NCBI GenBank assembly: GCA_023264755.1
Contig: JAHFVB010000002.1
Span: forward strand, 1 to 29,748
DNA length: 29,748 nucleotides
Origin: Mycobacterium sp.
GTDB lineage: Bacteria > Actinomycetota > Actinomycetes > Mycobacteriales > Mycobacteriaceae
Direction of reading: 5' to 3'
In this document: positions 1 through 9,281 of the stretch, piece by piece
Layout: the number at the start of each line of letters is the position of its first letter
Numbering within the stretch: position 1 is the first letter of the stretch
Translations under genes and position numbers: made by a program
Notes under the pieces: generated by a model
Database searches by the model: none
Seen by the model: only the letters and a program-made list of their open reading frames with translations
What the model was told of the DNA's origin: nothing

Positions 1-782
1 GCACCCGTGCGTCCGAACCCCGTGGCGATCTCGTCGAGTATCAGCAGCACGTCGTGACGCGCGCACGCGTCGCGCACATCGATCAGGTAGCGGGGGTCGT
101 GGAAGCGCATGCCGCCCGCACCCTGCACGACGGGTTCGACGATGACGGCGGCGAGCTCGTCGGCATGCTCACGGAGTTGCCGCTCGAATTCGGCGCTGTA
201 CCCGGGGTCGTAGTCGCGCGGCACCGGTGGCGCGAACACCTGAGGCACCAGCACGTCGGTCCAGATCGAATGCATCCCGCCATCGGGGTCGCAGACGCTC
301 ATCGGCGTGAACGTATCGCCGTGGTACCCGCCGCGCCACGTCATCAACCGGTGTTTGGCCGGCCTGCCCCGACTGCGTTGGTACTGCAACGCCATCTTCA
401 CCGCGACTTCGACCGACACCGATCCGGAGTCGCTGAAGAAGACCGTGTCCAAGCCGTCCGGAGTGAGCTCCACCAGCAACTGAGCCAGCCGGGCGGCCGG
501 CTCGTGGGTCAGCCCGCCGAACATGACGTGATTCATCGTCGCGAGCTGCTTCGTCACCGCGGCGTCCAGGACGGGATGCCCGTGGCCGTGGATCGCCGTC
601 CACCACGAACTCATCGCGTCGATGACCTCGACGCGCTCACCGCCGTCGACCAGGGTGAGCCAGGCACCCTTGGCCGCCACCGCGACCATCGGCGGCATCG
701 TCTCGGCGCCGATGGTGCTGTACGGATGCCACACGTGCGCGGCGTCGATCGCACTGATTTCGGCAGGAGTCAACGCAGGCAC
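1..782 (-). CDS. bioA: Adenosylmethionine-8-amino-7-oxononanoate aminotransferase, 3' part missing
   Basis: BioA makes 7,8-diaminopelargonate from KAPA, with SAM as amino donor, in biotin synthesis; it is a cytosolic PLP enzyme. About 260 N-terminal residues are visible. They include [10 protein letters not shown] near the start, [15 protein letters not shown], the cofactor region [22 protein letters not shown], and [14 protein letters not shown] with the PLP-contacting Asp. The PLP lysine lies beyond the window edge. The frame is open upstream, but the GTG at 782 gives an N-terminus matching the family ([13 protein letters not shown]). The gene is divergent from the acyltransferase at 883 across a 100-base gap. 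Identification is very secure; the start is less so. Confidence 0.96.
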   Translation of the reverse strand, partial: MPALTPAEISAIDAAHVWHPYSTIGAETMPPMVAVAAKGAWLTLVDGGERVEVIDAMSSWWTAIHGHGHPVLDAAVTKQLATMNHVMFGGLTHEPAARLAQLLVELTPDGLDTVFFSDSGSVSVEVAVKMALQYQRSRGRPAKHRLMTWRGGYHGDTFTPMSVCDPDGGMHSIWTDVLVPQVFAPPVPRDYDPGYSAEFERQLREHADELAAVIVEPVVQGAGGMRFHDPRYLIDVRDACARHDVLLILDEIATGFGRTG

Positions 783-865
783 CCGGCCATCATCGCGTCG
801 GGCAGTCGCCCGTGGCAAAAGCCGTCGGCTGATCTTGGGGTCAGCGCCATATCGGCGCAGTTCGG

Positions 866-871
866 TAGATT
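866..871 (+). promoter_or_regulatory. Candidate -10 box (TAGATT) for the acyltransferase-treXYZ cluster
   Basis: TAGATT fits the mycobacterial TAnnnT -10 consensus and lies 11 bases before the ATG at 883, which would give a leader of only a few bases. No convincing -35 is seen, which is common in mycobacteria. It sits in the bioA/acyltransferase divergent gap (783-882), where no other clear site was recognised. Confidence 0.4.
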
Positions 872-882
872 GGCCGACGACC

Positions 883-3021
883 ATGATGACCCTCGCCCCA
901 CCCCGGCCTGCCTTGGGCACGCGCAAGTCGGGCTTCTACCGGCATGACCTCGACGGCCTCCGCGGCATCGCCATCGCGCTCGTCGCGGTCTTCCACGTCT
1001 GGTTCGGCCGGGTGTCCGGCGGCGTCGACGTCTTCCTGGCGCTCTCCGGATTCTTCTTCGGCGGTCGGCTGCTACGGGCCGCGCTGACCCCCGGCGGGTC
1101 GCTGGCCCCAGGACCCGAGGTCAAACGCCTGGTCCGCCGGCTGGTACCCGCACTTGTCGTCGTGCTCGCCGCGTCCACGGTGCTCACCGTGCTGGTCCAA
1201 CCCGAGACTCGCTGGGAAACCTTCGCCGACCAGAGCCTGGCCAGCCTCGGGTACTTCCAGAACTGGGAACTGGCCGACACCGCGTCGAACTACCTACGCG
1301 CCGGCGAGGCGGTCAGCCCACTGCAACACATCTGGTCCATGTCGGTGCAGGGGCAGTTCTACATCGCATTCCTGGCGTTGATATTCGGTTTCGCGGTGCT
1401 GTTCCGCGAACGACTGGGCAGCCACCTGCGCACGTCGCTCATCGTCTTGCTGAGCGTGCTGACGATCGCCTCCTTCTGGTACGCGATCATCGCCCACGAC
1501 GCCGACCAGGCGACGGCCTACTACAACAGCTTCGCCAGAGGCTGGGAACTTCTGCTCGGAGCGCTCGTCGGTGCGCTGGTGCCCTACGTGCGATGGCCGA
1601 TGTGGCTACGCACCACGGTCGCCTCCATCGCCCTGGCCGCGATCGTGTCGTGCGGCGCGTTCATCGACGGCGTCAAGGAGTTCCCCGGCCCCTGGGCGCT
1701 CGTTCCCGTCGGCGCCACGATGCTGCTGATCCTCAGCGCCGCCAACCGCTCCGCCGATCCCCACCTGGCGGGCCCGGCGCCGATGCCCGCCCCCAATCGC
1801 CTCCTGGCCACCGCGCCGTTAGTATCGCTCGGGGCCATGGCGTACTCGCTCTACCTGTGGCATTGGCCCCTGTTGATCTTCTGGTTGGCCTACACCGGCG
1901 CGCCCCACGCGAACTTCGTCACCGGGGCAGCCATCCTGCTGGTCTCCGGAGTGCTGGCCTGGCTCACGACCAAGTACGTCGAGGAGCCGCTGCGCTACCG
2001 CACGCCCGCCGCACGGCCCACCCCCGTCGTTGCGCCGATAGCCACCCGGTGGCGTCGCCCCACCATCGTGCTGGGTTCGGTCGTGACGCTGCTGGGTGTC
2101 GCGCTGACCGCCACGTCGTTCACGTGGCGCGAGCACGTGACCATCCAGCGCGCCAACGGAAAGGAGCTCGCCGGGTTGTCGGCGCACGACTATCCGGGGG
2201 CACGCGCGCTGCTCAACCACGTGAAGGTGCCGAAGCTCCCGATGCGTCCGACGGTGCTGGAAGCCAAGGACGACATCCCCGAATCGACCACCGAACACTG
2301 CATCAGCGACTTCGACGACGTGACCGTCATCAACTGCACCTACGGCGACAAGTCCGCCACCCGCACGATCGCACTGGCGGGTGGGTCACACGCCGAGCAT
2401 TGGATCACCGCCCTCGACCTGCTCGGGCGCACCCACGGATTCAAGGTCGTGACCTACCTCAAGATGGGCTGCCCCCTGACCACCGAGGAAAGTCCGCTGG
2501 TGATGGGCGACAACCGGCCATACCCCAAGTGCCGTGAATGGAACGACGTCGTCATGCCCAAGCTGATCGCCGATCACCCCGACTACGTGTTCACCACGTC
2601 GACGCGCCCGTGGAACATCAAGGACGGCGACGTCATGCCCGGCTTCTACATCGGCATCTGGCAAGAGTTCGCAGATGCCGGAATTCCGGTCTTGGCGATG
2701 CGCGACACCCCGTGGCTGGTCAAGAATGGGCAACCGTTCTTTCCGTCCGATTGCCTGGCGTCGGGCGGTGACGCCATCTCCTGCGGCATCAAGCGCTCCG
2801 CGGTACTGTCCGACCACAATCCAACCCTGGATTTCGTCGCGCAGTTTCCCTTGTTGAAACCGCTCGACATGAGTGATGCAGTGTGCCGAGTGGACTACTG
2901 TCGGGCCGTGGAAGGAAATGTGTTGTTGTATCACGACTCTCATCACATTTCGGCGACCTATATGCGAACCATGACGAGTGAGCTCGGACGACAGATCGCT
3001 GCCGCGACCGGCTGGTGGTGA
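883..3021 (+). CDS. Membrane acyltransferase (acyltransferase-3 family) with C-terminal SGNH domain
   Basis: A 712-residue membrane protein of the OafA/OatA type, which moves acyl groups across the membrane onto envelope sugars. The N-terminal half carries RHDLDGLRG (residues 20-28) and catalytic-type His38, followed by about ten hydrophobic segments to roughly residue 400, including [13 protein letters not shown]. The C-terminal half is an SGNH hydrolase-like domain with GGSHAEHW (Ser502) and DSHH (Asp685, His688). The usual GDSH is GGSH here. The frame is open upstream to 622, but that overlaps bioA, so I chose the ATG at 883; the ATG at 886 is equally possible. It ends at the very start of treX, so it is probably co-transcribed. 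M. tuberculosis Rv1565c has the same place beside treX. The substrate is unknown. Confidence 0.9.
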   Translation: MMTLAPPRPALGTRKSGFYRHDLDGLRGIAIALVAVFHVWFGRVSGGVDVFLALSGFFFGGRLLRAALTPGGSLAPGPEVKRLVRRLVPALVVVLAASTVLTVLVQPETRWETFADQSLASLGYFQNWELADTASNYLRAGEAVSPLQHIWSMSVQGQFYIAFLALIFGFAVLFRERLGSHLRTSLIVLLSVLTIASFWYAIIAHDADQATAYYNSFARGWELLLGALVGALVPYVRWPMWLRTTVASIALAAIVSCGAFIDGVKEFPGPWALVPVGATMLLILSAANRSADPHLAGPAPMPAPNRLLATAPLVSLGAMAYSLYLWHWPLLIFWLAYTGAPHANFVTGAAILLVSGVLAWLTTKYVEEPLRYRTPAARPTPVVAPIATRWRRPTIVLGSVVTLLGVALTATSFTWREHVTIQRANGKELAGLSAHDYPGARALLNHVKVPKLPMRPTVLEAKDDIPESTTEHCISDFDDVTVINCTYGDKSATRTIALAGGSHAEHWITALDLLGRTHGFKVVTYLKMGCPLTTEESPLVMGDNRPYPKCREWNDVVMPKLIADHPDYVFTTSTRPWNIKDGDVMPGFYIGIWQEFADAGIPVLAMRDTPWLVKNGQPFFPSDCLASGGDAISCGIKRSAVLSDHNPTLDFVAQFPLLKPLDMSDAVCRVDYCRAVEGNVLLYHDSHHISATYMRTMTSELGRQIAAATGWW

Positions 3022-3023
3022 GC

Positions 3024-5159
3024 ATGGTCTCCGCCATTTGGCCCGGCACGGCGTACCCCCTCGGCGCGACCTACGACGGGGCAGGCACCAACTTTTCGCT
3101 GTTCTCGGAAGTCGCGGACAAGGTCGAACTCTGTCTGATCTCCAAGGACGGCACCGAGGAACGCATCAACCTCGACGAGGTCGACGGCTACGTATGGCAT
3201 GCCTACCTGCCCACCGTCACGCCGGGGCAACGCTACGGATTCCGGGTCCACGGTCCATGGGACCCCGGCGCCGGACATCGTTGTGACGCAAGCAAGTTGC
3301 TGTTGGACCCCTACGGCAAGTCGTTCCACGGCGACTTCGAGTTCACCCAGGCCCTGTTCTCCTACGACCTCGCGGTGGCCGCCGCCGATCCGAGCCAAAC
3401 CGGAACGCCGCCAATGGTCGACTCGCTGGGCCACACCATGACCAGCGTGGTGATCAACCCGTTCTTCAACTGGGGCAACGACCGAGCGCCGAACACGCCG
3501 TACCACGAGACGGTGATCTACGAAGCACACGTCAAGGGCATGACCCAGACCCATCCCGGCATCCCGGAAGATCAGCGCGGCACCTACGCCGGACTGTGCC
3601 ACCCCGTGATCATCGAGCACCTAAAGTCGCTGAACGTCACCGCAATCGAACTGATGCCGGTCCACCAGTTCATGCACGACCACCGACTGATCGACCTCGG
3701 GTTGCGAAACTACTGGGGCTACAACACCTTCGGCTTCTTGGCCCCGCACTACCAGTACGCCGCGAACCAAAGTGCCGGCGGCGCGGTGGCCGAGTTCAAG
3801 GGCATGGTGCGGTCATTCCACGAGGCGGGGATCGAAGTCATCCTCGACGTCGTCTACAACCACACCGCCGAAGGCAATCACCTCGGTCCGACCATCAACT
3901 TCCGCGGCATCGACAACGCCGGCTACTACCGGCTGCTCGATGGGGACTTGAAGTTCTACAAGGACTTCACCGGGACCGGGAACAGCCTCAACGTCCGGCA
4001 CCCCCACTCACTGCAACTGATCATGGACTCGCTGCGGTACTGGGTACTCGACATGCACGTCGACGGCTTCCGCTTCGACCTGGCTTCGACACTGGCACGC
4101 GAGTTCTACGACGTGGACCGGCTGTCGGCCTTCTTCGACCTGGTGCAGCAGGACCCGGTGATCAGTCAGGTCAAGCTGATCGCCGAACCGTGGGACATCG
4201 GCGAGGGCGGCTACCAGGTCGGGAACTTCCCAGGTTTATGGACCGAGTGGAACGGGCAATACCGCGACACTGTGCGTGACTACTGGCGGGGCGAGCCCGC
4301 GACACTGAACGAGTTCGCGTCCCGGCTCACCGGGTCATCCGATCTCTACGAGGCGACCGGGCGGCGGCCCAGCGCCAGCATCAACTTCGTCACCGCCCAC
4401 GACGGATTCACCCTGGCTGACTTGGTGTCGTACAACGAAAAGCACAACGACGCCAACGGTGAGGACAATCGCGACGGCGAAAGCCACAACCGGTCGTGGA
4501 ACTGCGGCGTCGAGGGCCCCACCGACGACCCCGAGATCCTGGCCTTGCGGGGCAGGCAGATGCGCAACATCCTGGCGACCCTGATGGTCAGCCAGGGCAC
4601 TCCGATGATCAGCCACGGCGACGAGATCGGCCGAACCCAGCAGGGCAACAACAACGTGTACTGCCAGGATTCCGAGCTGGCCTGGATGGACTGGACGCTG
4701 TGCCAGACCAACGCCGACCTGCTGACGTTCGCCAGGACCGTCACCGCGCTGCGCAAGAACCACCCGGTGTTTCGTCGCCGCCGCTTCTTCGACGGCAAGC
4801 TGATCCGAAGTGGTGACGAGGAGATCCGCGACATCGCCTGGCTGACGAGTGGCGGGATACCCATGACGCCGGACGACTGGAACTCCGGGTTCCAGTGCGT
4901 GGCAGTCTTCCTCAACGGCGAAGCCATCCCCGCGCCGAATGCGCGCGGCGAAAGGGTGATCGACGACACGTTCCTCCTGTGCTTCAACGCACACTCGGAC
5001 CCCGTCGACTTCATGGCCGCAGAAGGCGACTACGCCGCCGAGTGGACGGCCGCACTGGACACGGCGGCGCCCACCGGCAGCAGCGACCTGGTGGTCAAGG
5101 CCGGCGAGACGTTCACCTTGCAGGGACGATCGGTCATCATCCTGCGCAAGACAGCCTGA
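3024..5159 (+). CDS. treX: Glycogen debranching enzyme TreX (GlgX-like, GH13)
   Basis: TreX hydrolyses alpha-1,6 branch points of glycogen or maltodextrin to supply linear glucan to TreY. The protein is about 711 residues, normal for the family. It begins with the CBM48-like region WPGTAYPLGATYDGAGTNFS and continues into a GH13 barrel. Region I is DVVYNHTAEG. The nucleophile is Asp352 in FRFDLA, the acid/base Glu388 in IAEPWD, and the stabiliser Asp460 in TAHDGF. The start is uncertain: the ATG at 3024 follows the acyltransferase stop by two bases, while GTG codons at 3015 and 3018 would overlap it, the latter as GTGA. treY follows after three bases. Confidence 0.96.
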   Translation: MVSAIWPGTAYPLGATYDGAGTNFSLFSEVADKVELCLISKDGTEERINLDEVDGYVWHAYLPTVTPGQRYGFRVHGPWDPGAGHRCDASKLLLDPYGKSFHGDFEFTQALFSYDLAVAAADPSQTGTPPMVDSLGHTMTSVVINPFFNWGNDRAPNTPYHETVIYEAHVKGMTQTHPGIPEDQRGTYAGLCHPVIIEHLKSLNVTAIELMPVHQFMHDHRLIDLGLRNYWGYNTFGFLAPHYQYAANQSAGGAVAEFKGMVRSFHEAGIEVILDVVYNHTAEGNHLGPTINFRGIDNAGYYRLLDGDLKFYKDFTGTGNSLNVRHPHSLQLIMDSLRYWVLDMHVDGFRFDLASTLAREFYDVDRLSAFFDLVQQDPVISQVKLIAEPWDIGEGGYQVGNFPGLWTEWNGQYRDTVRDYWRGEPATLNEFASRLTGSSDLYEATGRRPSASINFVTAHDGFTLADLVSYNEKHNDANGEDNRDGESHNRSWNCGVEGPTDDPEILALRGRQMRNILATLMVSQGTPMISHGDEIGRTQQGNNNVYCQDSELAWMDWTLCQTNADLLTFARTVTALRKNHPVFRRRRFFDGKLIRSGDEEIRDIAWLTSGGIPMTPDDWNSGFQCVAVFLNGEAIPAPNARGERVIDDTFLLCFNAHSDPVDFMAAEGDYAAEWTAALDTAAPTGSSDLVVKAGETFTLQGRSVIILRKTA

Positions 5160-5162
5160 CCC

Positions 5163-7421
5163 GTGACCGTACTATCGACGTACCGGTTACAGCTGCGCGG
5201 ACCGCAAAGTGGCCAGCCGTTCACCTTCGCCGACGCCGAGCACTTGCTGCCCTATCTCGACGAGCTCGGCGTCACTCACCTCTACCTGTCCCCCATCCTC
5301 ACCGCGACGAGCGGATCGGCACACGGCTACGACGTGACCGATCCGACGACCGTCTCGGCGGAATTGGGTGGCGCCGACGGACTGGCCAGCCTGTCGCGCG
5401 CAGCCCGGGCTCGCGGCCTGGGGTTGATCGTCGACATCGTGCCCAACCACGTCGGCGTCGACGATCCCGCGCAGAACCGATGGTGGTGGGACGTGCTCGC
5501 GCATGGCCGCGATTCGGCCTACGCGGCGTACTTCGACATCGACTGGACCTTGGATCCCGAGGGCCGAATCGTCTTGCCCGTACTGGGTTCCGACGATGAC
5601 GTCGAATCACTGCAGGCGGACGGCGACGTGTTGCGCCTCGGCGACCGCACGTGGCCGATCGCGCCGGGGACGGCCGGTGGCACCGGCCGCGAAGTCCACG
5701 ACCGTCAGCACTACCTGCTGGTCGGCTGGCAACGCAATGTCTGTGGCTATCGGCGGTTCTTCTCCATCACCTCGCTGGCCGGTCTGCGCCAAGAAGACCG
5801 TTCCGTCTTCGACGCCACCCACGTCGAAGTCGGCCGCTGGTTCTCCGAAGGTCTCGTCGACGGCCTGCGCATCGACCATCCGGACGGATTGGCCGACCCG
5901 GCAGGCTATCTCGAATGGCTCAGGGAGCTCGTCGGCCCCGACGCGTGGATCGTCATCGAGAAGATCCTCGCCGTCGACGAAGCATTGGAACCCACCCTCC
6001 CGGTGGCGGGCACCACCGGCTACGACGCACTGCGCGACATCGGCGGGGTACTGGTCCACCCGGACGGGGCCCTGGGCGCCGGTCAACCACCAGACGCCGC
6101 AGCACGACTCAAGCTCGCCGCCGCCACCGAAACGTTGGCCAGTGAGCTGGCGCGACTGCGGCGCGCGATCGTGGCCGCCGTCGGCCATGACGACCCGCTA
6201 CTGCCCGACGCGGTGGCCGCCCTGCTGACCCACCTCGAGGTGTACCGCTCGGACTACCGCGGGCTCACGGCGCTCATGCCGACCGCACTGGCCGAGACGG
6301 CTTCCGCCGCACCGCAGCTGGCCCGCGCTCTCGAGCTCGTCGCCGCGGCCCTGGGCCATCGCGAACCCGCGACCCGACTGCAGCAGCTCTGCGGTGCCGT
6401 CACCGCAAAGGCGATGGAGGATTGCCTCTTCTATCGTGACGCCCGGCTGGTCTCGCTCAACGAAGTCGGTGGCGAGCCCGACCGGTTCGGCGTCGGCACC
6501 GCCGAGTTCCACCATGCCGCAGCGCTGCGGGCGCAGCTGTGGCCACGGGCAATGGTCACGCTGTCGACGCATGACACCAAGCGCAGCGAAGACGTCCGCG
6601 CCCGGATCGGAGTGCTCTCTCAGGTACCCGGACTGTGGCAAGAGTTGATCGCGAAGTGGTTGGTCATGGCTCCCCCGCCGGATGAGCCGAACGCACTCTT
6701 CCTGTTACAGAACGTCTTCGGAGTATGGCCGGCCGACGGCGTCGTCACCGACGAGCTGCGCACCCGCCTACACGGCTACGCCGAGAAGGCCATCCGCGAG
6801 GCCGCCGTACGCACCAATTGGCATCAGCCGGACCAGGCCTTCGAAGCCGCCGTGCACGGCTGGCTCGACGACGTGCTCGACGGACCGGTCGGCATCGAGC
6901 TCACCGGACTGGTCGAGCAGCTGCGCCCACACGTCGACAACGACGTCGTCGCCCAGAAGCTGCTGGCCCTGACGGTGCCCGGAATTCCGGACGTCTACCA
7001 GGGCACCGAGCTGGCCGACGACAGCCTGGTCGACCCCGACAACCGCAGGCCCGTCGACTACGACGCGCGACGCCAGGCGTTGACGTCGTTGACCGACGCG
7101 AAGCTGCGAGTCGTCACCCACGCGTTGCGCCTGCGCAAGGAACGACCCGACACCTTCCTGTCCGGGGCCTACACACCGGTGTTGGTCGACGGCCCGGCCG
7201 CCGCACATGCCGTCGCCTTCCTCCGCGGCGACGACGTACTGGTCGCGGTCAGCCGCTGGACGGTGCAGTGCTCCGAAACGGGTTGGGGTGACACGTCGCT
7301 GGAGCTACCGCCAGGGGCGTGGACCGAGCGACTCACCGGCCGGCGGTTCACCGGCCGCGTGCACACCGCCGACCTGTTCGACGAACTGGGTGTCGCACTG
7401 TTGGAGCGAATCGATGGCTGA
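5163..7421 (+). CDS. treY: Maltooligosyl trehalose synthase TreY
   Basis: TreY is an intramolecular transglucosidase that turns the reducing-end alpha-1,4 bond of a maltodextrin into the alpha,alpha-1,1 bond of trehalose. The 752-residue protein has the expected family length. The N-terminus is STYRLQLR followed by THLYLSPILTA and HGYDVTDP; then VDIVPNHVG, the nucleophile Asp238 in LRIDHPDG, the acid/base Glu266 in IVIEKILAVDE, and Asp471 in STHDTKRSEDVRAR, the last a TreY hallmark. The GTG start at 5163 is three bases after treX. The gene overlaps treZ by eight bases, which suggests translational coupling. Confidence 0.97.
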   Translation: MTVLSTYRLQLRGPQSGQPFTFADAEHLLPYLDELGVTHLYLSPILTATSGSAHGYDVTDPTTVSAELGGADGLASLSRAARARGLGLIVDIVPNHVGVDDPAQNRWWWDVLAHGRDSAYAAYFDIDWTLDPEGRIVLPVLGSDDDVESLQADGDVLRLGDRTWPIAPGTAGGTGREVHDRQHYLLVGWQRNVCGYRRFFSITSLAGLRQEDRSVFDATHVEVGRWFSEGLVDGLRIDHPDGLADPAGYLEWLRELVGPDAWIVIEKILAVDEALEPTLPVAGTTGYDALRDIGGVLVHPDGALGAGQPPDAAARLKLAAATETLASELARLRRAIVAAVGHDDPLLPDAVAALLTHLEVYRSDYRGLTALMPTALAETASAAPQLARALELVAAALGHREPATRLQQLCGAVTAKAMEDCLFYRDARLVSLNEVGGEPDRFGVGTAEFHHAAALRAQLWPRAMVTLSTHDTKRSEDVRARIGVLSQVPGLWQELIAKWLVMAPPPDEPNALFLLQNVFGVWPADGVVTDELRTRLHGYAEKAIREAAVRTNWHQPDQAFEAAVHGWLDDVLDGPVGIELTGLVEQLRPHVDNDVVAQKLLALTVPGIPDVYQGTELADDSLVDPDNRRPVDYDARRQALTSLTDAKLRVVTHALRLRKERPDTFLSGAYTPVLVDGPAAAHAVAFLRGDDVLVAVSRWTVQCSETGWGDTSLELPPGAWTERLTGRRFTGRVHTADLFDELGVALLERIDG

Positions 7422-9141
7422 GCACGAATTCGCCGTCTGGGCCCCGCGGCCCGAACGGCTGACCCTGGACGTCGACGGCGCCCGGACTCCGATGACGCGC
7501 TCCGACGACGGTTGGTGGAGCGCCCGAGTCGACGTCGCACCCGACACCCGATACGGCTTCCTCGTCGATGACGACGAGACCGTACTTCCCGATCCCCGCT
7601 CCCCACGCCAGCCCGACGGCGTGCACGCACGCTCACAACTGTGGGACGCCACGACGGCGAGCTGGACCGACGGCGGCTGGGCCGGTCGCTCCATCGAGGG
7701 CGCGGTCATCTACGAGTTGCACGTCGGTACGTTCACTCCGGAGGGCACGTTCGACTCGGCCATCGACAAGCTCGACTACTTGGTGGACCTTGGCGTCGAC
7801 TTCGTAGAGTTGATGCCCGTCAATGCATTTGGCGGTACCCACGGCTGGGGGTATGACGGCGTGCTGTGGTACGCCGTTCACGAACCGTACGGCGGTCCCG
7901 ACGGGCTGGTGCGGTTGGTCGACGCATGCCACGCGCGCGGACTGGGGTTGCTGATCGACGCGGTGTTCAATCACCTCGGCCCTTCCGGCAACTACCTTCC
8001 GCGCTTTGGCCCGTACCTGTCGAAGGGCAGCAATCCCTGGGGCGAGTCGATCAACATCGCCGACGCCGACTCCGACGAGGTACGCACCTACATCATCGAA
8101 TGCGCGCTGCGCTGGATGCGCGACTTTCACGCCGATGGGCTGCGTCTGGATGCCGTCCATGCCCTGGTGGACACCACGGCCGTGCACATCCTCGAGGAAC
8201 TGGCGATCAAGACGGAGGCGTTGGCCACCGAATTGGGCCGTCCGTTGTCGTTGATCGCCGAGAGCGACCGGAACGACCCGAGGCTGATCACCCCGGTGGA
8301 CCAGGGCGGTCTTGGGATGACGGCCCAGTGGGACGACGACATCCACCATGCCATCCACACCGCGGTGTCGGGTGAGCGGCAGGGCTACTACGCCGACTTC
8401 GGCTCGCTCGAAACCCTAGCGATGACGTTGCGGCACGGCTACTTCCATGCCGGCACGTACTCGTCGTTCCGGCATCGGCGGCACGGGCGTGCGCTCGACA
8501 CGGCGACCATCCCGGCGACGCGCCTGCTGGCGTACACGTTGACCCACGACCAGGTCGGCAACCGTGCGATCGGTGACCGACCCTCGCAGAACCTCAGCTC
8601 GGGACAACTGGCGATCAAGGCCGCGCTCGCACTCGGATCCCCTTACACCGCAATGCTCTTCATGGGCGAGGAGTGGGGCTCTTCGAGTCCGTTCCTGTTC
8701 TTCTCCTCGCATCCGGAACCTGAATTGGCCCGCGCGACCGCGGAGGGCCGCAAGGCCGAGTTCGCCGAACACGGTTGGGACGCCGACGAAGTCCCCGATC
8801 CGCAGGATCCCGAGACCTTCCAGAGGTCCAAGCTGAACTGGGCGGAGGTCGGCGTCGGCGCGCACGCGAAGCTGTGGAGCGTCTACCGTGACCTCATTGC
8901 GCTACGGCATCGGGAACCGGAGCTCGCCGACCCGTGGTTGGACCACCTTCGCGTCGACTACGACGAAGCTCAGCGCTGGATCGCGATGCATCGGGGCACG
9001 CTGACCATCGTGTGCAATCTAGGCGAGCAGCCTGCGACCGTGCCCGTGACCGGGACCGTGGTGCTGAGCTGGGAGGAACCGACGATGGGCGAATCGACGG
9101 TGCTGCCCGGTCACTCGTTCGCGGTGATCCGCACGCGTTGA
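7414..9141 (+). CDS. treZ: Maltooligosyl trehalose trehalohydrolase TreZ
   Basis: TreZ releases free trehalose from the maltooligosyl-trehalose made by TreY. The 575-residue protein starts with FAVWAPRPERLTLDVDG, a CBM48-like domain. The GH13 barrel follows, with YELHVGTFTPEGTF, DAVFNHLGPSGNYL, the nucleophile Asp246 in LRLDAVHAL, the acid/base Glu283 in IAESDRNDPR and Asp379 in LTHDQVGNRA. The open frame extends back to 7207 inside treY, but the ATG at 7414 gives the standard N-terminus and an eight-base overlap with treY. It is the last gene of the trehalose cluster; no clear terminator hairpin was seen after it. Confidence 0.97.
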   Translation: MAEHEFAVWAPRPERLTLDVDGARTPMTRSDDGWWSARVDVAPDTRYGFLVDDDETVLPDPRSPRQPDGVHARSQLWDATTASWTDGGWAGRSIEGAVIYELHVGTFTPEGTFDSAIDKLDYLVDLGVDFVELMPVNAFGGTHGWGYDGVLWYAVHEPYGGPDGLVRLVDACHARGLGLLIDAVFNHLGPSGNYLPRFGPYLSKGSNPWGESINIADADSDEVRTYIIECALRWMRDFHADGLRLDAVHALVDTTAVHILEELAIKTEALATELGRPLSLIAESDRNDPRLITPVDQGGLGMTAQWDDDIHHAIHTAVSGERQGYYADFGSLETLAMTLRHGYFHAGTYSSFRHRRHGRALDTATIPATRLLAYTLTHDQVGNRAIGDRPSQNLSSGQLAIKAALALGSPYTAMLFMGEEWGSSSPFLFFSSHPEPELARATAEGRKAEFAEHGWDADEVPDPQDPETFQRSKLNWAEVGVGAHAKLWSVYRDLIALRHREPELADPWLDHLRVDYDEAQRWIAMHRGTLTIVCNLGEQPATVPVTGTVVLSWEEPTMGESTVLPGHSFAVIRTR

Positions 9142-9221
9142 ACGTTGCCGGCGTCCCGCCCGGAACTGTAGGGATGCTGCGAATCTGCTGTTCGTTGCGG
9201 CTCAGCCGTGGCGCCCGACAG

Positions 9222-9240
9222 TCAGGTTAGCCTAACCTCG
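9222..9240. promoter_or_regulatory. IdeR/DtxR-type iron box with embedded -10
   Basis: The 19 bases contain a perfect 7-1-7 palindrome, AGGTTAG-C-CTAACCT (9224-9238). The mycobacterial iron-box consensus is TTAGGTTAGGCTAACCTAA; the site differs at two or three outer positions and at the centre. TAGCCT (9228-9233) inside the palindrome fits a TAnnnT -10, so IdeR-Fe binding would block RNA polymerase directly. The palindrome ends 43 bases before the proposed efeU start, and iron uptake is the expected target. The rest of the 9142-9281 gap holds only the efeU ribosome binding site. Confidence 0.88.
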
Positions 9241-9268
9241 CATGGTTCGCCCGATCAGCGGGCGCTGC

Positions 9269-9275
9269 GAGAGGA
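9269..9275 (+). promoter_or_regulatory. Ribosome binding site supporting a CTG start of efeU
   Basis: GAGAGGA is a strong Shine-Dalgarno-like run centred on positions 9269-9275. It ends six bases before the CTG at 9282, an ideal distance. No ATG, GTG or TTG lies in the efeU frame between here and the first transmembrane helix, so this site decides the start. Confidence 0.6.
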
Positions 9276-9281
9276 ACGAAC

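Noticed and set aside
622..882. Upstream extension of the acyltransferase
   Set aside because: It runs antisense through the bioA start and has no membrane or family features; the conserved protein begins after ATG 883.
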